Assembly: GCA_902497145.1 (NCBI GenBank)
Contig: CABVDR010000013.1
Coordinates: 1 to 45,508 of the forward strand
Reading direction: 5' to 3'
Source: an uncultured Oscillospiraceae bacterium
GTDB taxonomy: Bacteria > Bacillota > Clostridia > Oscillospirales > Oscillospiraceae
Length of the DNA stretch: 45,508 nucleotides
Shown one piece after another: positions 16,509 to 25,735 of this stretch (its first letter is position 1; each line of letters begins with the position of its first letter). The translations under genes were made by a program, and so were the position numbers. The notes under the pieces were generated by a model, which was not told the DNA's origin, made no database searches, and was given only the letters and a program-made list of their open reading frames with translations.

Positions 16509-17369
16509 ATGGAATTTATCATTATATCCGGCCTGTCCGGTGCGGGAAAGAGTAAGGTGGCCTCCTTTCTGGAGGATATCGGGTTCTACGTGGTGGACAA
16601 CATGCCCGCCCCGCTGATGCCCAAATTTGCCGAGCTGTGCATGGCCGGGCCGGGCCGCTATGACCGGGTGGCCCTGGTCACCGATATCCGGGGCGGCCAG
16701 ACCTTCGATGGGCTGTTTGACGCCCTCCACGAGCTGCACCGCATGGGCTGTGCGTATAAAATCCTCTTTGTGGAGGCCAGCGTAGAGACCATCATCAAGC
16801 GCTACAAGGAGACCCGGCGGATGCACCCGCTGTCCTCGACCTCCCGCTCGCTGGACGAGGCGGTGCGGCAGGAGCGCACCGTCCTGGCCCCCGTCCGCCA
16901 GCGGGCGGAGTACATCATTGACACCTCGGCCCTCTCCACCGCCAAGCTGCGGGGGGAGGTGCTGCGGCTGTTCGGGGATGGGGGGAGTACCCCGGCCATG
17001 AGTGTCAGCGTCATCTCCTTCGGCTTCAAGTACGGCATCCCCATCGAGGCCGACCTGGTGTTCGACGTGCGCTTTCTGCCCAACCCCTACTACATCGCCG
17101 AGCTGCGCCATCAGACCGGGCTGGACGAGGGGGTATACAGCTTTGTCTTTGGCTATCAGCAGACCAAGGACTTTATGGCCCACCTGGAGAGCCTCATCGG
17201 CTTCCTCCTGCCCCAGTATGTGGAGGAGGGAAAGGCGGCGCTGGTCATCGGCATCGGCTGCACCGGCGGGCAGCACCGCTCGGTGGCCATTACCAAGGCC
17301 CTGGCCGACTTCATCAAGCAGAAGGGCTATCAGGCCACGGAGAACCACCGGGACATGACGCGGGCGTAA
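16509..17369 (+). CDS. rapZ: RapZ/YvcJ-family nucleotide-binding protein
   Basis: 286 aa. The N-terminal P-loop GLSGAGKS (residues 8-15) is followed by DIGFYVVDNMP. The C-terminal domain has ISFGFKYGIPIEADLVFDVRFLPNPYY, then GIGCTGGQHRSVAI. In Enterobacteria RapZ adapts RNase E to the GlmZ small RNA and senses GlcNAc6P. In Firmicutes the homologue YvcJ binds nucleotides and affects competence and envelope functions. AAGGAGA is correctly spaced from ATG 16509; a GTG 21 bp earlier has no site. Followed after 13 bases by yvcK. Confidence 0.93.
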   Translation: MEFIIISGLSGAGKSKVASFLEDIGFYVVDNMPAPLMPKFAELCMAGPGRYDRVALVTDIRGGQTFDGLFDALHELHRMGCAYKILFVEASVETIIKRYKETRRMHPLSSTSRSLDEAVRQERTVLAPVRQRAEYIIDTSALSTAKLRGEVLRLFGDGGSTPAMSVSVISFGFKYGIPIEADLVFDVRFLPNPYYIAELRHQTGLDEGVYSFVFGYQQTKDFMAHLESLIGFLLPQYVEEGKAALVIGIGCTGGQHRSVAITKALADFIKQKGYQATENHRDMTRA

Positions 17370-17382
17370 GGAGGTGGACACT

Positions 17383-18387
17383 ATGACGGAATGGAACGGC
17401 GGAGCGGGCCCCAGGATTGTGGCCATCGGAGGAGGCACCGGGCTGTCCACCATGCTGCGGGGGCTGAAAAGCCGCACCCGCAGCCTGACGGCCATCGTCA
17501 CCGTGGCCGACGACGGCGGCGGCTCGGGCATGCTGCGGCAGGATCTGGGTATGCCCCCTCCGGGGGACATCCGCCACTGCATGGAGGCCCTGGCCAACGC
17601 CGAGCCGGTGATGCAGCAGCTTCTGACCTACCGATTCCCGGAGGGCTCGGGCAACCTGACGGGGCAGTCCTTCGGCAACCTGATCCTGGCCGCCCTCAAC
17701 GGCATCTCCGACTCCTTCGACCAGGCGGTGGCCCGCATGAGCGAGGTGCTGGCCATCAGCGGCCGGGTGCTGCCTGTGACCAATGAGAACGTGGCGCTGG
17801 AGGCCACCTTCGAGAACGGCACCCGGGTGCTGGGGGAGTCTAAGATCAGCGCCTTCAAGAAGGAGCAGGACTGCCGCATTGAGAGCGTCCGCCTGCTGCC
17901 CGAGCACCCAAAGGCCCTGCCGGAGGCGGTGCGGGCCATCGGGGAGGCGGAGCTGATCCTCCTGGGCCCCGGCAGCCTTTACACCAGCGTCATCCCCAAC
18001 CTGCTGGTGGACGGCATTGCCGACGCGGTGCGTGCCTCCGACGCGCTGAAGATCTACATCTGCAACATCATGACCCAGGACGGGGAGACCGAGGGCATGA
18101 CCGCCTCTGACCACGTAAAGGCCCTGCTCGACCACTCCGGGCCGGGACTGGTGGATCTGTGCCTGTGCAACTCCGCGCCGGTGCGCCCCGGCCTGGTGGA
18201 GCGGTACAGGGAGGAGGACGCCGCCCCCATCGTGGTGGATCGGGCGGCCATCGAGGCCCTGGGGGTGGAGGCCGTCACCCGGCCCCTGGCCTCCGAGACC
18301 CTTAACTACGCCCGCCACTCCTTTGCCCGCCTGGCCGAGGCGGTGATGGAGCTTTACAATGAGCGGGCCGACACCAAGATTTTTTGA
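17383..18387 (+). CDS. yvcK: YvcK-family UDP-sugar-binding protein (gluconeogenesis factor)
   Basis: 334 aa. Characteristic motifs: IVAIGGGTGLSTMLRGLK (Rossmann-like), TVADDGGGSGMLR, PPGDIRHCMEAL, SFGNLILAAL and ELILLGPGSLYTSVIPNLLV. The family is related to CofD. In Bacillus and Listeria YvcK binds UDP-GlcNAc and links carbon flux to cell wall synthesis. ATG 17383 is eight bases after AAGGAGG. The middle gene of rapZ-yvcK-whiA. Confidence 0.93.
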   Translation: MTEWNGGAGPRIVAIGGGTGLSTMLRGLKSRTRSLTAIVTVADDGGGSGMLRQDLGMPPPGDIRHCMEALANAEPVMQQLLTYRFPEGSGNLTGQSFGNLILAALNGISDSFDQAVARMSEVLAISGRVLPVTNENVALEATFENGTRVLGESKISAFKKEQDCRIESVRLLPEHPKALPEAVRAIGEAELILLGPGSLYTSVIPNLLVDGIADAVRASDALKIYICNIMTQDGETEGMTASDHVKALLDHSGPGLVDLCLCNSAPVRPGLVERYREEDAAPIVVDRAAIEALGVEAVTRPLASETLNYARHSFARLAEAVMELYNERADTKIF

Positions 18388-18405
18388 GAAAGGGAGGGGG
18401 GCACT

Positions 18406-19299
18406 ATGTCGTTTTCCTCTGAGGTCAAGGCGGAGCTGTGCCGGACGGCCCTCTCCCGCCGCTGCTGCGCCCAGGCGGAGGCCTACGGAGTGCTGCTCTA
18501 CTGCAACCAGTTCACCGCCTCACAGGTGCGCATCAGCACCGAGTCCAACGCCTTTGCCGCCCGGCTGCCCGCCCTGTTCCACAGGGCCTTTCAGCTCTCC
18601 TTTGACCGCACGCCGGAGGAGGGGGCGGCCAAGCGGATTTTCTCCATCACAGAGCCGGACAAGCTGTCCGCCCTCTGGTCGGCGTTCGGCCATGAGCCGG
18701 CGGGCACCCTGGCCCATCACATTAACTTTGCCGTGCTGGAGGAGGAGCACTGCCGCCTGGCCTTTTTTCGGGGGGCCTTTCTGGCGGGCGGCTCGGTGAC
18801 CGACCCGGCCAAGCGCTACCACCTAGAGCTGTCCACCCCCCATCTGAGTGTCAGCCGGGAGCTGCGGGCCCTCCTGCTGGAGTGTGGCTTCACCCCCAAG
18901 GAGACCACCCGCAAGGCCAACTCCATCACCTACTTCAAGCAGAGCGAGGCCATTGAGGACTTTCTCACCGCCATCGGCGCGCCCCTGGCGGCCATGGAGA
19001 TCATGAACGCCAAGGCGGAGAAGGACCTCCGGGGGAGCATCAACCGCCGGGTCAACTGCGACGCGGCCAATCTGGACAAGGCGGTGGACGCTGCCCAGGG
19101 GCAGATCGAGGCCATCTACAGGCTGGAGGAGCGCGGCATGCTGGAGGAGCTGCCCGACAAGCTCAAGGAGGCGGTGGATCTGCGGGTGGCCCACCCGGAG
19201 CTCACCCTGGCCCAGCTTGCGGAGCTGTGCGAACCGCCCGTCTCCAAATCCGCGTTCAACCACCGCCTGCGCAAGCTGATGGAGATGGCCAGGGCGTAG
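18406..19299 (+). CDS. whiA: WhiA-family DNA-binding regulator
   Basis: 297 aa. WhiA combines a degenerate LAGLIDADG homing-endonuclease fold (RGAFLAGGSVTDPAKRYHLEL, ~125-145) with a C-terminal helix-turn-helix (HPELTLAQLAELCEPPVSKSAFNHRLRKL). In actinomycetes it triggers sporulation septation; in Firmicutes it influences cell division and chromosome segregation. It ends MEMARA as is usual. Starts 18 bases after yvcK with AAAGGGAGG upstream. Confidence 0.95.
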   Translation: MSFSSEVKAELCRTALSRRCCAQAEAYGVLLYCNQFTASQVRISTESNAFAARLPALFHRAFQLSFDRTPEEGAAKRIFSITEPDKLSALWSAFGHEPAGTLAHHINFAVLEEEHCRLAFFRGAFLAGGSVTDPAKRYHLELSTPHLSVSRELRALLLECGFTPKETTRKANSITYFKQSEAIEDFLTAIGAPLAAMEIMNAKAEKDLRGSINRRVNCDAANLDKAVDAAQGQIEAIYRLEERGMLEELPDKLKEAVDLRVAHPELTLAQLAELCEPPVSKSAFNHRLRKLMEMARA

Positions 19300-19329
19300 G
19301 GCGGGAAAGAAAAGAAAGGGTAGATTGCC

Positions 19330-19614
19330 ATGGAGAAGCAAGTGGTTCAAAAGCGCTGGAAGCTGATTTTCTGGGGCCTTACGGCGGCGGCTGTTGCGCT
19401 GCTGGCGCCGGGCCTGGTGCTGACGCTGGAGCCGGCGCTGTTTCTGGGGCTGGGCGTTCTGGCGGCTGTGGTATTCTGCACGGGTCTGTGTATTGCTGTG
19501 ATCAAGCTCCGGTGTCCTGCCTGCGGCGGCTCGGTGTACCACCAGGCCATGCGGGCGCAGGAGGGCATCCCCTTTGCCTGCCCAAAGTGCGGCCGGAAGC
19601 TGGAGATGAAATGA
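19330..19614 (+). CDS. Small two-helix membrane protein with zinc ribbon
   Basis: 94 aa. Two hydrophobic helices at about residues 13-33 and 36-58 are followed by a C-terminal zinc ribbon: CPACGG, a 16-residue knuckle, then CPKCGR. I recognise no named family. The four cysteines should bind zinc on one membrane face. RBS GAAAGG upstream. It sits between whiA and dnaE and is followed two bases later by another tiny zinc-ribbon gene. Confidence 0.75.
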   Translation: MEKQVVQKRWKLIFWGLTAAAVALLAPGLVLTLEPALFLGLGVLAAVVFCTGLCIAVIKLRCPACGGSVYHQAMRAQEGIPFACPKCGRKLEMK

Positions 19615-19615
19615 G

Positions 19616-19765
19616 ATGAAAAAGAGAAGAGACGCCCGAAAAACCAGGCAGGTGCTGCTACTGCCTACGGTACTCGCCTTTGCGCCCCGCTGTCCTCTCT
19701 GCGGGGCCATACTGAAGATAGGTATTGACCATTGCCACTACTGCGGAGCCATGCTCACCAAATAG
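19616..19765 (+). CDS. Tiny zinc-ribbon protein (49 aa)
   Basis: Starts two bases after the stop of the preceding gene (ATG 19616) and ends TAG 19763-19765. A basic N-terminus (MKKRRDARKTRQ) and a short hydrophobic stretch precede two cysteine pairs, CPLCG and CHYCG, about 13 residues apart. The paired CxxC knuckles, tight spacing and dnaE 20 bases downstream support a real gene. Function unknown. Confidence 0.6.
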   Translation: MKKRRDARKTRQVLLLPTVLAFAPRCPLCGAILKIGIDHCHYCGAMLTK

Positions 19766-19785
19766 AGAAAGAGGAGGTACTCCTA

Positions 19786-22700
19786 ATGTCCTTTGTCCAC
19801 CTGCATGTCCATACCGAATATTCCCTGCTGGACGGGGCCTGCCGCATTCCCCTGCTGGTCAAGCGGGTGAAGGAGCTGGGCCAGAGCGCCGTGGCCATCA
19901 CCGACCACGGCGTCATGTACGGCGTGGTGGACTTCTACAAGGCGTGCAAGGCGGAGGGAGTCAAGCCCATCATCGGCTGCGAGGTGTATGTGGCCCCCCG
20001 GAAGCGCACCGACAAGGTACACGAGTACGACGCGGCCATGTACCACCTGATTCTGCTGTGCCGCAATGAGGTGGGCTACCGCAACCTGTGCTTCCTGGAC
20101 TCGGCGGCCTTTACGGAGGGTTTTTATATCAGGCCCCGCATTGACAAGGAACTCTTGCGCCAGCACGCCGAGGGGCTCATCGCCCTGTCGGCCTGCCAGT
20201 CCGGCGAGGTGCCCCGCAAGCTGCTGGCCGGGGACTACGAGGGGGCCAAGGCAGCGGCGCTGGAGATGCGTGCGCTGTTCGGGGAGGACGGCTACTATCT
20301 GGAGCTCCAGGATCACAAGCTGCCCAACGATCCGGCCATCAACCAGGGGCTCATCCGCATCCACCAGGAGACGGGCATCCCCCTGGTGGTGACCAACGAC
20401 GCCCATTATCTCCGCCGGGAGGACGCGGAGATGCAGGACACCCTCATGTGCATCCAGATGGGCAAGACGGTGGACGATCCCAACCGCCTGCGGATGGAGA
20501 CCAGCGAGCTGTATGTCAAATCCACCGAGGAGATGGCCGCCCTGTTCCCCGACTACCCGGAGGCGGTGGAGAACACGGTCAAAATCGCGGAGCTGTGCAA
20601 TATGGACTTCCAGTTCGGCGTCCACCACCTGCCTGAGTTCAAGCTGCCCGAGGGCTACACCGACGGGGACGCCTACTTCCAGAAGCTGTGCGAGGAGGGC
20701 TTCGCGCGCCGCTACCCCGGCGCCCCGGCGGAGTACCGGGAGCGGCTGGCCTACGAGATGGGGATTATCCGCCAGATGGGGTTTGTGGATTACTTCCTCA
20801 TCGTCTCCGATTTCATCGGCTATGCCAAGAGGCGGGGCATCCCCGTGGGCCCCGGCCGGGGCTCGGCGGCCGGCTCCATGGTGGCCTACTGCATGGCCAT
20901 CACCGACGTGGACCCGATGAAATACTCCCTCTACTTCGAGCGCTTCCTCAACCCCGAGCGGGTCACCATGCCGGATATTGACATCGACTTCTGCATCCGG
21001 CGGCGGCAGGAGGTCATTGAGTACGTCCAGAATAAATACGGCGCCGACCACGTGGCCCAGATCGTCACCTTCGGCACCATGGCCGCCCGGGGCGCCATCC
21101 GGGACGTGGGCCGGGCGCTGAACATACCCTATGCCGACGTGGATGTGGTGGCCAAGCAGGTGCCCAGCGGCCCGGGTGCACTCCATATCACCCTGGACGA
21201 GGCCCTCAAGCTGTCCAAACCCCTCCGGGACGCCTATGAAGGGGACGAGCGGATCAGGACCCTCATCGACACCGCCAAGGCCATCGAAGGCATGCCCCGC
21301 CACGCCTCCACCCACGCCGCCGGCGTGGTCATCACCCGGAAGCCGGTGGTGGACTATGTGCCCCTGGCGAAGAACGATGAGTCGGTGGTCACCCAGTACG
21401 TCATGACCACCCTGGAGGAGCTGGGCCTCTTAAAGATGGACTTCCTTGGCCTGCGCAACCTGACCATCCTGGACGACACGGTGCGCCTGGTGCAGAAGAG
21501 CCGCCCCAGCTTCTCTCTGGCAGACATCCCGGACAACGACCCGGCGGTGTTCCAGATGCTCTCCGAGGGCAGGACCTCCGGCGTGTTCCAGATGGAGTCG
21601 GCGGGCATGACCGGCGTCTGCGTGGGCCTCAAGCCCCAGAACATCGAGGACATCACCGCCATCATCGCCCTCTACCGCCCCGGCCCCATGGACTCCATTC
21701 CCCGCTTCATCGCCTGCAAGCACAACCCGGACAAGGTGAAGTACAAGCACCCCATGCTGGAGCCCATCCTCTCGGTCACCTACGGCTGCATCGTCTACCA
21801 GGAGCAGGTCATCGAGATTTTCCGCAGGCTGGCGGGCTACACGCTGGGACAGGCCGACATGGTGCGCCGGGCCATGAGCAAGAAGAAGGTCAAGGACATC
21901 GAGCGGGAGCGGCAGGCCTTCGTCTACGGCGACGCCGGGCGGGCCATTGCCGGCTGCATCGCCAACGGTGTCCCGGAGGACGTGGCAAAGGACATCTATG
22001 ATGAAATCTATGCCTTTGCCAATTACGCCTTCAACAAGGCCCACGCGGTGGCCTACGCCATTGTGTGCTACCAGACGGCCTGGTTCAAGTGCCACTACAC
22101 CAAGGAGTATATGGCCGCCCTGCTCACCTCCGTGCTGGACTCCAGCGAGAAGGTGGCTGAGTATATCGCCGAGTGCAGGGACTGCGGCATCCATCTGCTG
22201 CCCCCCGACATCAATGAGTCGGAGGCCGACTTCACCGTGTCCGGCGAGCACATCCGCTTCGGCCTGGTGGCCGTCAAGGGAGTGGGCCGGGGCTTTATCA
22301 ACGCCGTGCTGGCTGAGCGGGGCAGGGGAGGGCCCTTTGTCTCCTTCCCTGATTTCTGCCAGCGGATGTTCGACGCGGAGCTGAACAAGCGTGTGCTGGA
22401 GAATCTGATCCGCTGCGGCGCCTTTGACAGTATGGGTATCTACCGCTCCCGGTTACTGGAGGCCTATGAGCAGCTTGTGGACTCCATCGCCCAGAACAAG
22501 CGCAAGAACCTGGCGGGCCAGTTCGATCTGTTCGGCGGCGGTGGGGATCAGACGCAGAGCGCCCCGGAGCTCCAGGTCAAAAATATCCCTGAGTTTACCC
22601 GGCACGAGCTCATGACCATGGAAAAGGAGACGACTGGACTCTACCTCACCGGCCACCCCATGGACGAATACCGGGACGTGGTCAAGCAGTGCAAGGCGGC

Positions 22701-23262
22701 CTCTATGGGGGCGATCCTGTCGGACTTCGCCCAGGAGGGGGGACCGGCCATTTACCACGACGAGCAGCGGGTCACCCTGGCGGGGGTCATCACCGCCTCC
22801 CGCACCAAGACCACCCGCAACAACAGCCTGATGGCCTATGTGACGTTGGAGGACGACACCGCCTCCATGGAGATGCTTGTGTTCGCACGGGTGCTGGGGG
22901 AGGCAGGCCCCTACCTGAAGGAGGGGGTGGCCGTCCTGGCTGAGGGACGCATCTCCGTTCGGGATGAAAAGGCGCCCCAGCTCATGTGCGACCGGGTACG
23001 CCCCTTGGATCAGGTGAAGGGAAACCTGCCTCCGGTGGAGGGGGAGGAGAGGGCCAAGAAGCTCTATATCCGCATACCCAGCCTGGACGACCCCCGCTGG
23101 GAGAGGATCAAGCTGGTGCTCACCATGTTTCCCGGCACGGAACAGATGGTGGTCAAGTGTGAGGATACCGGAAAGCGGCTGGGCACGGTCTGCCTGGTCC
23201 ATCCCGCGCTGATCCAGGAGCTGAACGAGCTGCTGGGCGCGGAGAATGTGGTCGTGCGGTGA
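19786..23262 (+). CDS. dnaE: DNA polymerase III subunit alpha (DnaE type)
   Basis: 1158 aa. Order of domains: PHP (FVHLHVHTEYSLLDG at residues 2-16, TDHGVMYG), palm with catalytic aspartates in PDIDIDF (Asp397, 399, 401), fingers (MSKKKVKDIERERQ, NYAFNKAHAVAYA), helix-hairpin-helix, and a C-terminal OB fold (VTLAGVITASRTKTTRNN) near residue 1005. No exonuclease domain, so it is DnaE rather than PolC. In Firmicutes DnaE works beside PolC, extending primers on the lagging strand. ATG 19786 follows GAGGAGGT; longer reading overlaps the zinc-ribbon gene. Confidence 0.96.
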   Translation: MSFVHLHVHTEYSLLDGACRIPLLVKRVKELGQSAVAITDHGVMYGVVDFYKACKAEGVKPIIGCEVYVAPRKRTDKVHEYDAAMYHLILLCRNEVGYRNLCFLDSAAFTEGFYIRPRIDKELLRQHAEGLIALSACQSGEVPRKLLAGDYEGAKAAALEMRALFGEDGYYLELQDHKLPNDPAINQGLIRIHQETGIPLVVTNDAHYLRREDAEMQDTLMCIQMGKTVDDPNRLRMETSELYVKSTEEMAALFPDYPEAVENTVKIAELCNMDFQFGVHHLPEFKLPEGYTDGDAYFQKLCEEGFARRYPGAPAEYRERLAYEMGIIRQMGFVDYFLIVSDFIGYAKRRGIPVGPGRGSAAGSMVAYCMAITDVDPMKYSLYFERFLNPERVTMPDIDIDFCIRRRQEVIEYVQNKYGADHVAQIVTFGTMAARGAIRDVGRALNIPYADVDVVAKQVPSGPGALHITLDEALKLSKPLRDAYEGDERIRTLIDTAKAIEGMPRHASTHAAGVVITRKPVVDYVPLAKNDESVVTQYVMTTLEELGLLKMDFLGLRNLTILDDTVRLVQKSRPSFSLADIPDNDPAVFQMLSEGRTSGVFQMESAGMTGVCVGLKPQNIEDITAIIALYRPGPMDSIPRFIACKHNPDKVKYKHPMLEPILSVTYGCIVYQEQVIEIFRRLAGYTLGQADMVRRAMSKKKVKDIERERQAFVYGDAGRAIAGCIANGVPEDVAKDIYDEIYAFANYAFNKAHAVAYAIVCYQTAWFKCHYTKEYMAALLTSVLDSSEKVAEYIAECRDCGIHLLPPDINESEADFTVSGEHIRFGLVAVKGVGRGFINAVLAERGRGGPFVSFPDFCQRMFDAELNKRVLENLIRCGAFDSMGIYRSRLLEAYEQLVDSIAQNKRKNLAGQFDLFGGGGDQTQSAPELQVKNIPEFTRHELMTMEKETTGLYLTGHPMDEYRDVVKQCKAASMGAILSDFAQEGGPAIYHDEQRVTLAGVITASRTKTTRNNSLMAYVTLEDDTASMEMLVFARVLGEAGPYLKEGVAVLAEGRISVRDEKAPQLMCDRVRPLDQVKGNLPPVEGEERAKKLYIRIPSLDDPRWERIKLVLTMFPGTEQMVVKCEDTGKRLGTVCLVHPALIQELNELLGAENVVVR

Positions 23263-23271
23263 GGGGAGCCG

Positions 23272-24819
23272 ATGATGAATATTAAAAAACTGGCCTCCCT
23301 GCTCTTTCAGCGGTCGGTGATTGTGGCCCTGCTGATCTTCCTCCAGGCTGCGATGCTGCTGCTCTATATGCTCTGGTTTTCCAGCGACTTCATTTATGTG
23401 TACTGGGGGTGTGTGGTGCTCTCCATTCTGGCGGTGCTGATTATCGTCAGCCGCCAGACCGACCCGGGGTATAAAATCGCCTGGATCATCCCCATTCTGC
23501 TGTTCCCGGCCTTTGGATGGCTGGTGTATCTGCTCTGCGGCGGCAACAAGCTCTCCGCCCGCAAGCGCCGGAAGATGCAGGGTATGGACCGCACCATGCT
23601 GGAGCAGTTGGAGCGGGACTACAAGGCGGAGGAGCTGAGGCCCTTTGGGGCCGACGCGGTGAACCAGGCCCGCTACCTGGAGCACTACGCCCGCTGCCCG
23701 GTCTATACCAACACCTATACCCACTATTTTCCCCTGGGGGATGATGTGTTTCCCGCCATGCTGGAGGAGCTGCGGAAGGCGGAAAAGTATATCTTCCTGG
23801 AATACTTCATTATTAGCCCCGGCATATTCTGGGATTCTATGGTGGAGATTTTGAAGGAGAAGCATGCCGCCGGGGTGGATGTGCGGGTGATCTACGACGA
23901 TGTGGGCTCCCTGAACACCCTGCCTATGAACTACGCCAGAAAATTTGAGGCGGAAACCGGCATCCCCTGCTGCTGCTTCAACCGCTTCAAGCCGGTGATT
24001 TCCATCCGCATGAACAACCGGGACCACCGGAAGTTCTGTATCCTCGACGGCCACACCGCCTTTACCGGCGGCATCAATCTGGCCGACGAGTATATCAACC
24101 AAAAGCTGCGGTATGGCCACTGGAAAGACACGGCCATTCTCCTCAAGGGGGAGGCGGTGTGGAGCATGACCGTCATGTTCCTGACCATGTGGGAGTACAC
24201 CCGGGACGTGGAGGAGGACTACCGCCGCTTCCGGCCGGACAAGCTGCCGCCGGAGGCCGCGCAGGGAGCGGGGTACTATGTCCAGCCCTACGCGGATAAC
24301 CCTCTGGACGAGGAGGCGGTGGGGGAGGCGGTCTACCTCAACCTTATCAACAAGGCTGAGCGCTATGTGTACGCCATGACGCCCTATCTGATCATCAGTG
24401 ACAGCGTCAATACGGCCCTGTGCAACGCGGCCAAATCGGGGGTGGACGTGCGCATCATCACCCCGCATATCCCGGACAAGGCATTGGTTTTTGAGCTAAC
24501 CCGTTCCCACTACGAGTCCCTGTTGGAGGCGGGCGTACAGATTTTTGAGTATACGCCCGGCTTTGTCCATGCCAAGGTCATGGTCACGGACGACTGCTGC
24601 GGAGTGGTAGGCTCTATCAATCTGGACTACCGCAGTATGTTCCTCCACTTTGAGGACGCGGTGCTGCTCTACCACGACCCCACGGTACTCGACATCAAGC
24701 GGGATTTCATCAACACGCAATTCCGCAGCCAGCCGGTGACGCTGGAGCAGTGCCTCGGCCACTCCTGGATACGCCGCCTCTTCCGCTCCATTCTGCGGGT
24801 GCTGGCCCCGCTGCTGTGA
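23272..24819 (+). CDS. cls: Cardiolipin synthase (phospholipase D family)
   Basis: 515 aa. Three N-terminal membrane segments (to about residue 95) precede two phospholipase D domains. Their HKD motifs are HRKFCILD (His252) and HAKVMVTD (His433), each followed by the family's GGINLADEY or GSINLDYRS. It condenses two phosphatidylglycerol molecules into cardiolipin at the membrane. Starts nine bases after dnaE and ends at a terminator, closing the operon that began at murB. Confidence 0.94.
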   Translation: MMNIKKLASLLFQRSVIVALLIFLQAAMLLLYMLWFSSDFIYVYWGCVVLSILAVLIIVSRQTDPGYKIAWIIPILLFPAFGWLVYLLCGGNKLSARKRRKMQGMDRTMLEQLERDYKAEELRPFGADAVNQARYLEHYARCPVYTNTYTHYFPLGDDVFPAMLEELRKAEKYIFLEYFIISPGIFWDSMVEILKEKHAAGVDVRVIYDDVGSLNTLPMNYARKFEAETGIPCCCFNRFKPVISIRMNNRDHRKFCILDGHTAFTGGINLADEYINQKLRYGHWKDTAILLKGEAVWSMTVMFLTMWEYTRDVEEDYRRFRPDKLPPEAAQGAGYYVQPYADNPLDEEAVGEAVYLNLINKAERYVYAMTPYLIISDSVNTALCNAAKSGVDVRIITPHIPDKALVFELTRSHYESLLEAGVQIFEYTPGFVHAKVMVTDDCCGVVGSINLDYRSMFLHFEDAVLLYHDPTVLDIKRDFINTQFRSQPVTLEQCLGHSWIRRLFRSILRVLAPLL

Positions 24820-24822
24820 CAA

Positions 24823-24855
24823 AATAAGGCCGCCCCCACAGGGGGCGGCCTTATT
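24823..24855. terminator. Bidirectional terminator between cls and the DUF4364 gene
   Basis: AATAAGGCCGCCCCC - ACA - GGGGGCGGCCTTATT, a 15-bp perfect stem serving two convergent genes. Confidence 0.88.
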
Positions 24856-24860
24856 CCGCT

Positions 24861-25394
24861 TCAATCCTTCTCCTCGTGTTCCAGCAGTGCGGAGAGAACC
24901 TCATTGTAAATCCGCTCCGGCTCGGCCTTGAAGCTCTCCGCCAGGCGGTTGGCCTGCTCCTGGGAGCCGCAGAACAGCTCCAGGGTGAACAGATTGCCCC
25001 CGTCATCGTCCAGAAACATCCGGGCTGAGTACCCGCCCTCCGGCCGGGGCTCCGTCTCCGCACGTACTTGAGCATTGCGCCGCAGAATCCCGTTGAGTTT
25101 TACCAACTGGGCGCTACAGTTGCGCTTGACCGAGTAGGGGAGGCTGCTCTCACAGGCTGCGCCGTTTTCACGGCCTTTTTCCGTGATCGAATAGAGGCCG
25201 TCCTCCAGTGTCAGATGGCCGCTCTCCACCAATTCAGAAACCGCCTCGGCAAACTCAAAGTAGCCAATGCCGTCATCGCAGACCGTCAGCTCCGTCAGTG
25301 TCGGAAAGTCGATGGGCGCCGCGACCCGGGCCATAAAATAGAGGATCAAAAATTTAATGTCCAGCTTGTCGTGGATAAAGCCGTAGCGAGCCAT
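24861..25394 (-). CDS. DUF4364 family protein
   Basis: 177 aa. Starts MARYGFIHDKLDIKFLILYFMARV, the typical N-terminus of DUF4364, which resembles a winged-helix domain: helix, FPTLTELTVCDDGIGYFEFAEAVSEL, then HLTLEDGLYSITEKGRENG. The C-terminal half is an alpha/beta region. DUF4364 occurs mainly in Clostridia and is probably a small transcription regulator; the role is unknown. ATG 25394 has AAAGGAGT seven bases upstream. Divergent from tRNA-Thr. Confidence 0.82.
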   Translation of the reverse strand: MARYGFIHDKLDIKFLILYFMARVAAPIDFPTLTELTVCDDGIGYFEFAEAVSELVESGHLTLEDGLYSITEKGRENGAACESSLPYSVKRNCSAQLVKLNGILRRNAQVRAETEPRPEGGYSARMFLDDDGGNLFTLELFCGSQEQANRLAESFKAEPERIYNEVLSALLEHEEKD

Positions 25395-25443
25395 CTGGGA
25401 ACTCCTTTCCAATAGACGAGTCAAACATAATATGTATTTATTT

Positions 25444-25472
25444 ATTATACCGAAAGGTTGAGAAAATCACAA
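25444..25472 (-). promoter_or_regulatory. Promoter of the DUF4364 gene
   Basis: Reading leftward: -35 TTGTGA (25467-25472), 17-bp spacer, -10 TATAAT (25444-25449). Confidence 0.6.
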
Positions 25473-25486
25473 GAGGTATTTTTGAC

Positions 25487-25515
25487 TTGACGCTGGTCTA
25501 AAAATATGGTATTAT
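25487..25515 (+). promoter_or_regulatory. tRNA-Thr promoter
   Basis: -35 TTGACG (25487-25492), 17-bp spacer, -10 TATTAT (25510-25515), 26 bp before the tRNA. Confidence 0.65.
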
Positions 25516-25540
25516 CCTATACTGTCGGTAACAAATATAT

Positions 25541-25616
25541 GCTGGAATAGCTCAGTCGGTAGAGCAGCTGATTCGTAATCAGCAGGTCGCGTGTTCAAGT
25601 CACGTTTCCAGCTCCA
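25541..25616 (+). tRNA. tRNA-Thr (anticodon CGT)
   Basis: 76 nt with encoded CCA. Acceptor stem GCTGGAA / TTCCAGC, D-arm AGCTCAGTCGGTAGAGC, anticodon stem CTGAT/ATCAG around loop TTCGTAA, and T-arm GCGTG-TTCAAGT-CACGT. It reads ACG codons. Bases 25572-25616 are duplicated exactly at 37483-37527, so the 3' part of this gene is the left attachment site of an island. Confidence 0.95.
25572..25616 (+). repeat. attL: 45-bp core repeat within tRNA-Thr
   Basis: Runs from the anticodon loop (TTCGTAATCAGC...) to the CCA end and is identical to 37483-37527. tRNA anticodon-loop/3'-end cores are the usual target of tyrosine recombinases. Confidence 0.92.
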
Positions 25617-25652
25617 GAAACCGGCGGAAATCGGATGATTTCCGCCGGTTTC
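25617..25652 (+). terminator. Island-borne terminator behind tRNA-Thr
   Basis: Begins immediately after CCA: 15-bp perfect stem GAAACCGGCGGAAAT / ATTTCCGCCGGTTTC with a 6-nt loop, then GTCACTTTTTG. It replaces the chromosomal terminator now displaced to 37.5 kb. Confidence 0.8.
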
Positions 25653-25696
25653 GTCACTTTTTGAGGGAATACGGTGGGAGTAAACGTGTGGTCTGA

Positions 25697-25721
25697 CCGC
25701 CGACCCACACCGTGACCCACA
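25697..25721. repeat. Putative left integrase arm-type site
   Basis: A 25-bp sequence containing GACCCAC twice, 12 bp apart, repeated exactly and in the same orientation at 37344-37368 near the other end. It lies 81 bp inside the left core. Paired short direct repeats at similar distances are the arm sites of Tn916-type integrases. Confidence 0.5.
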
Positions 25722-25735
25722 TGCCGAAACAACCG

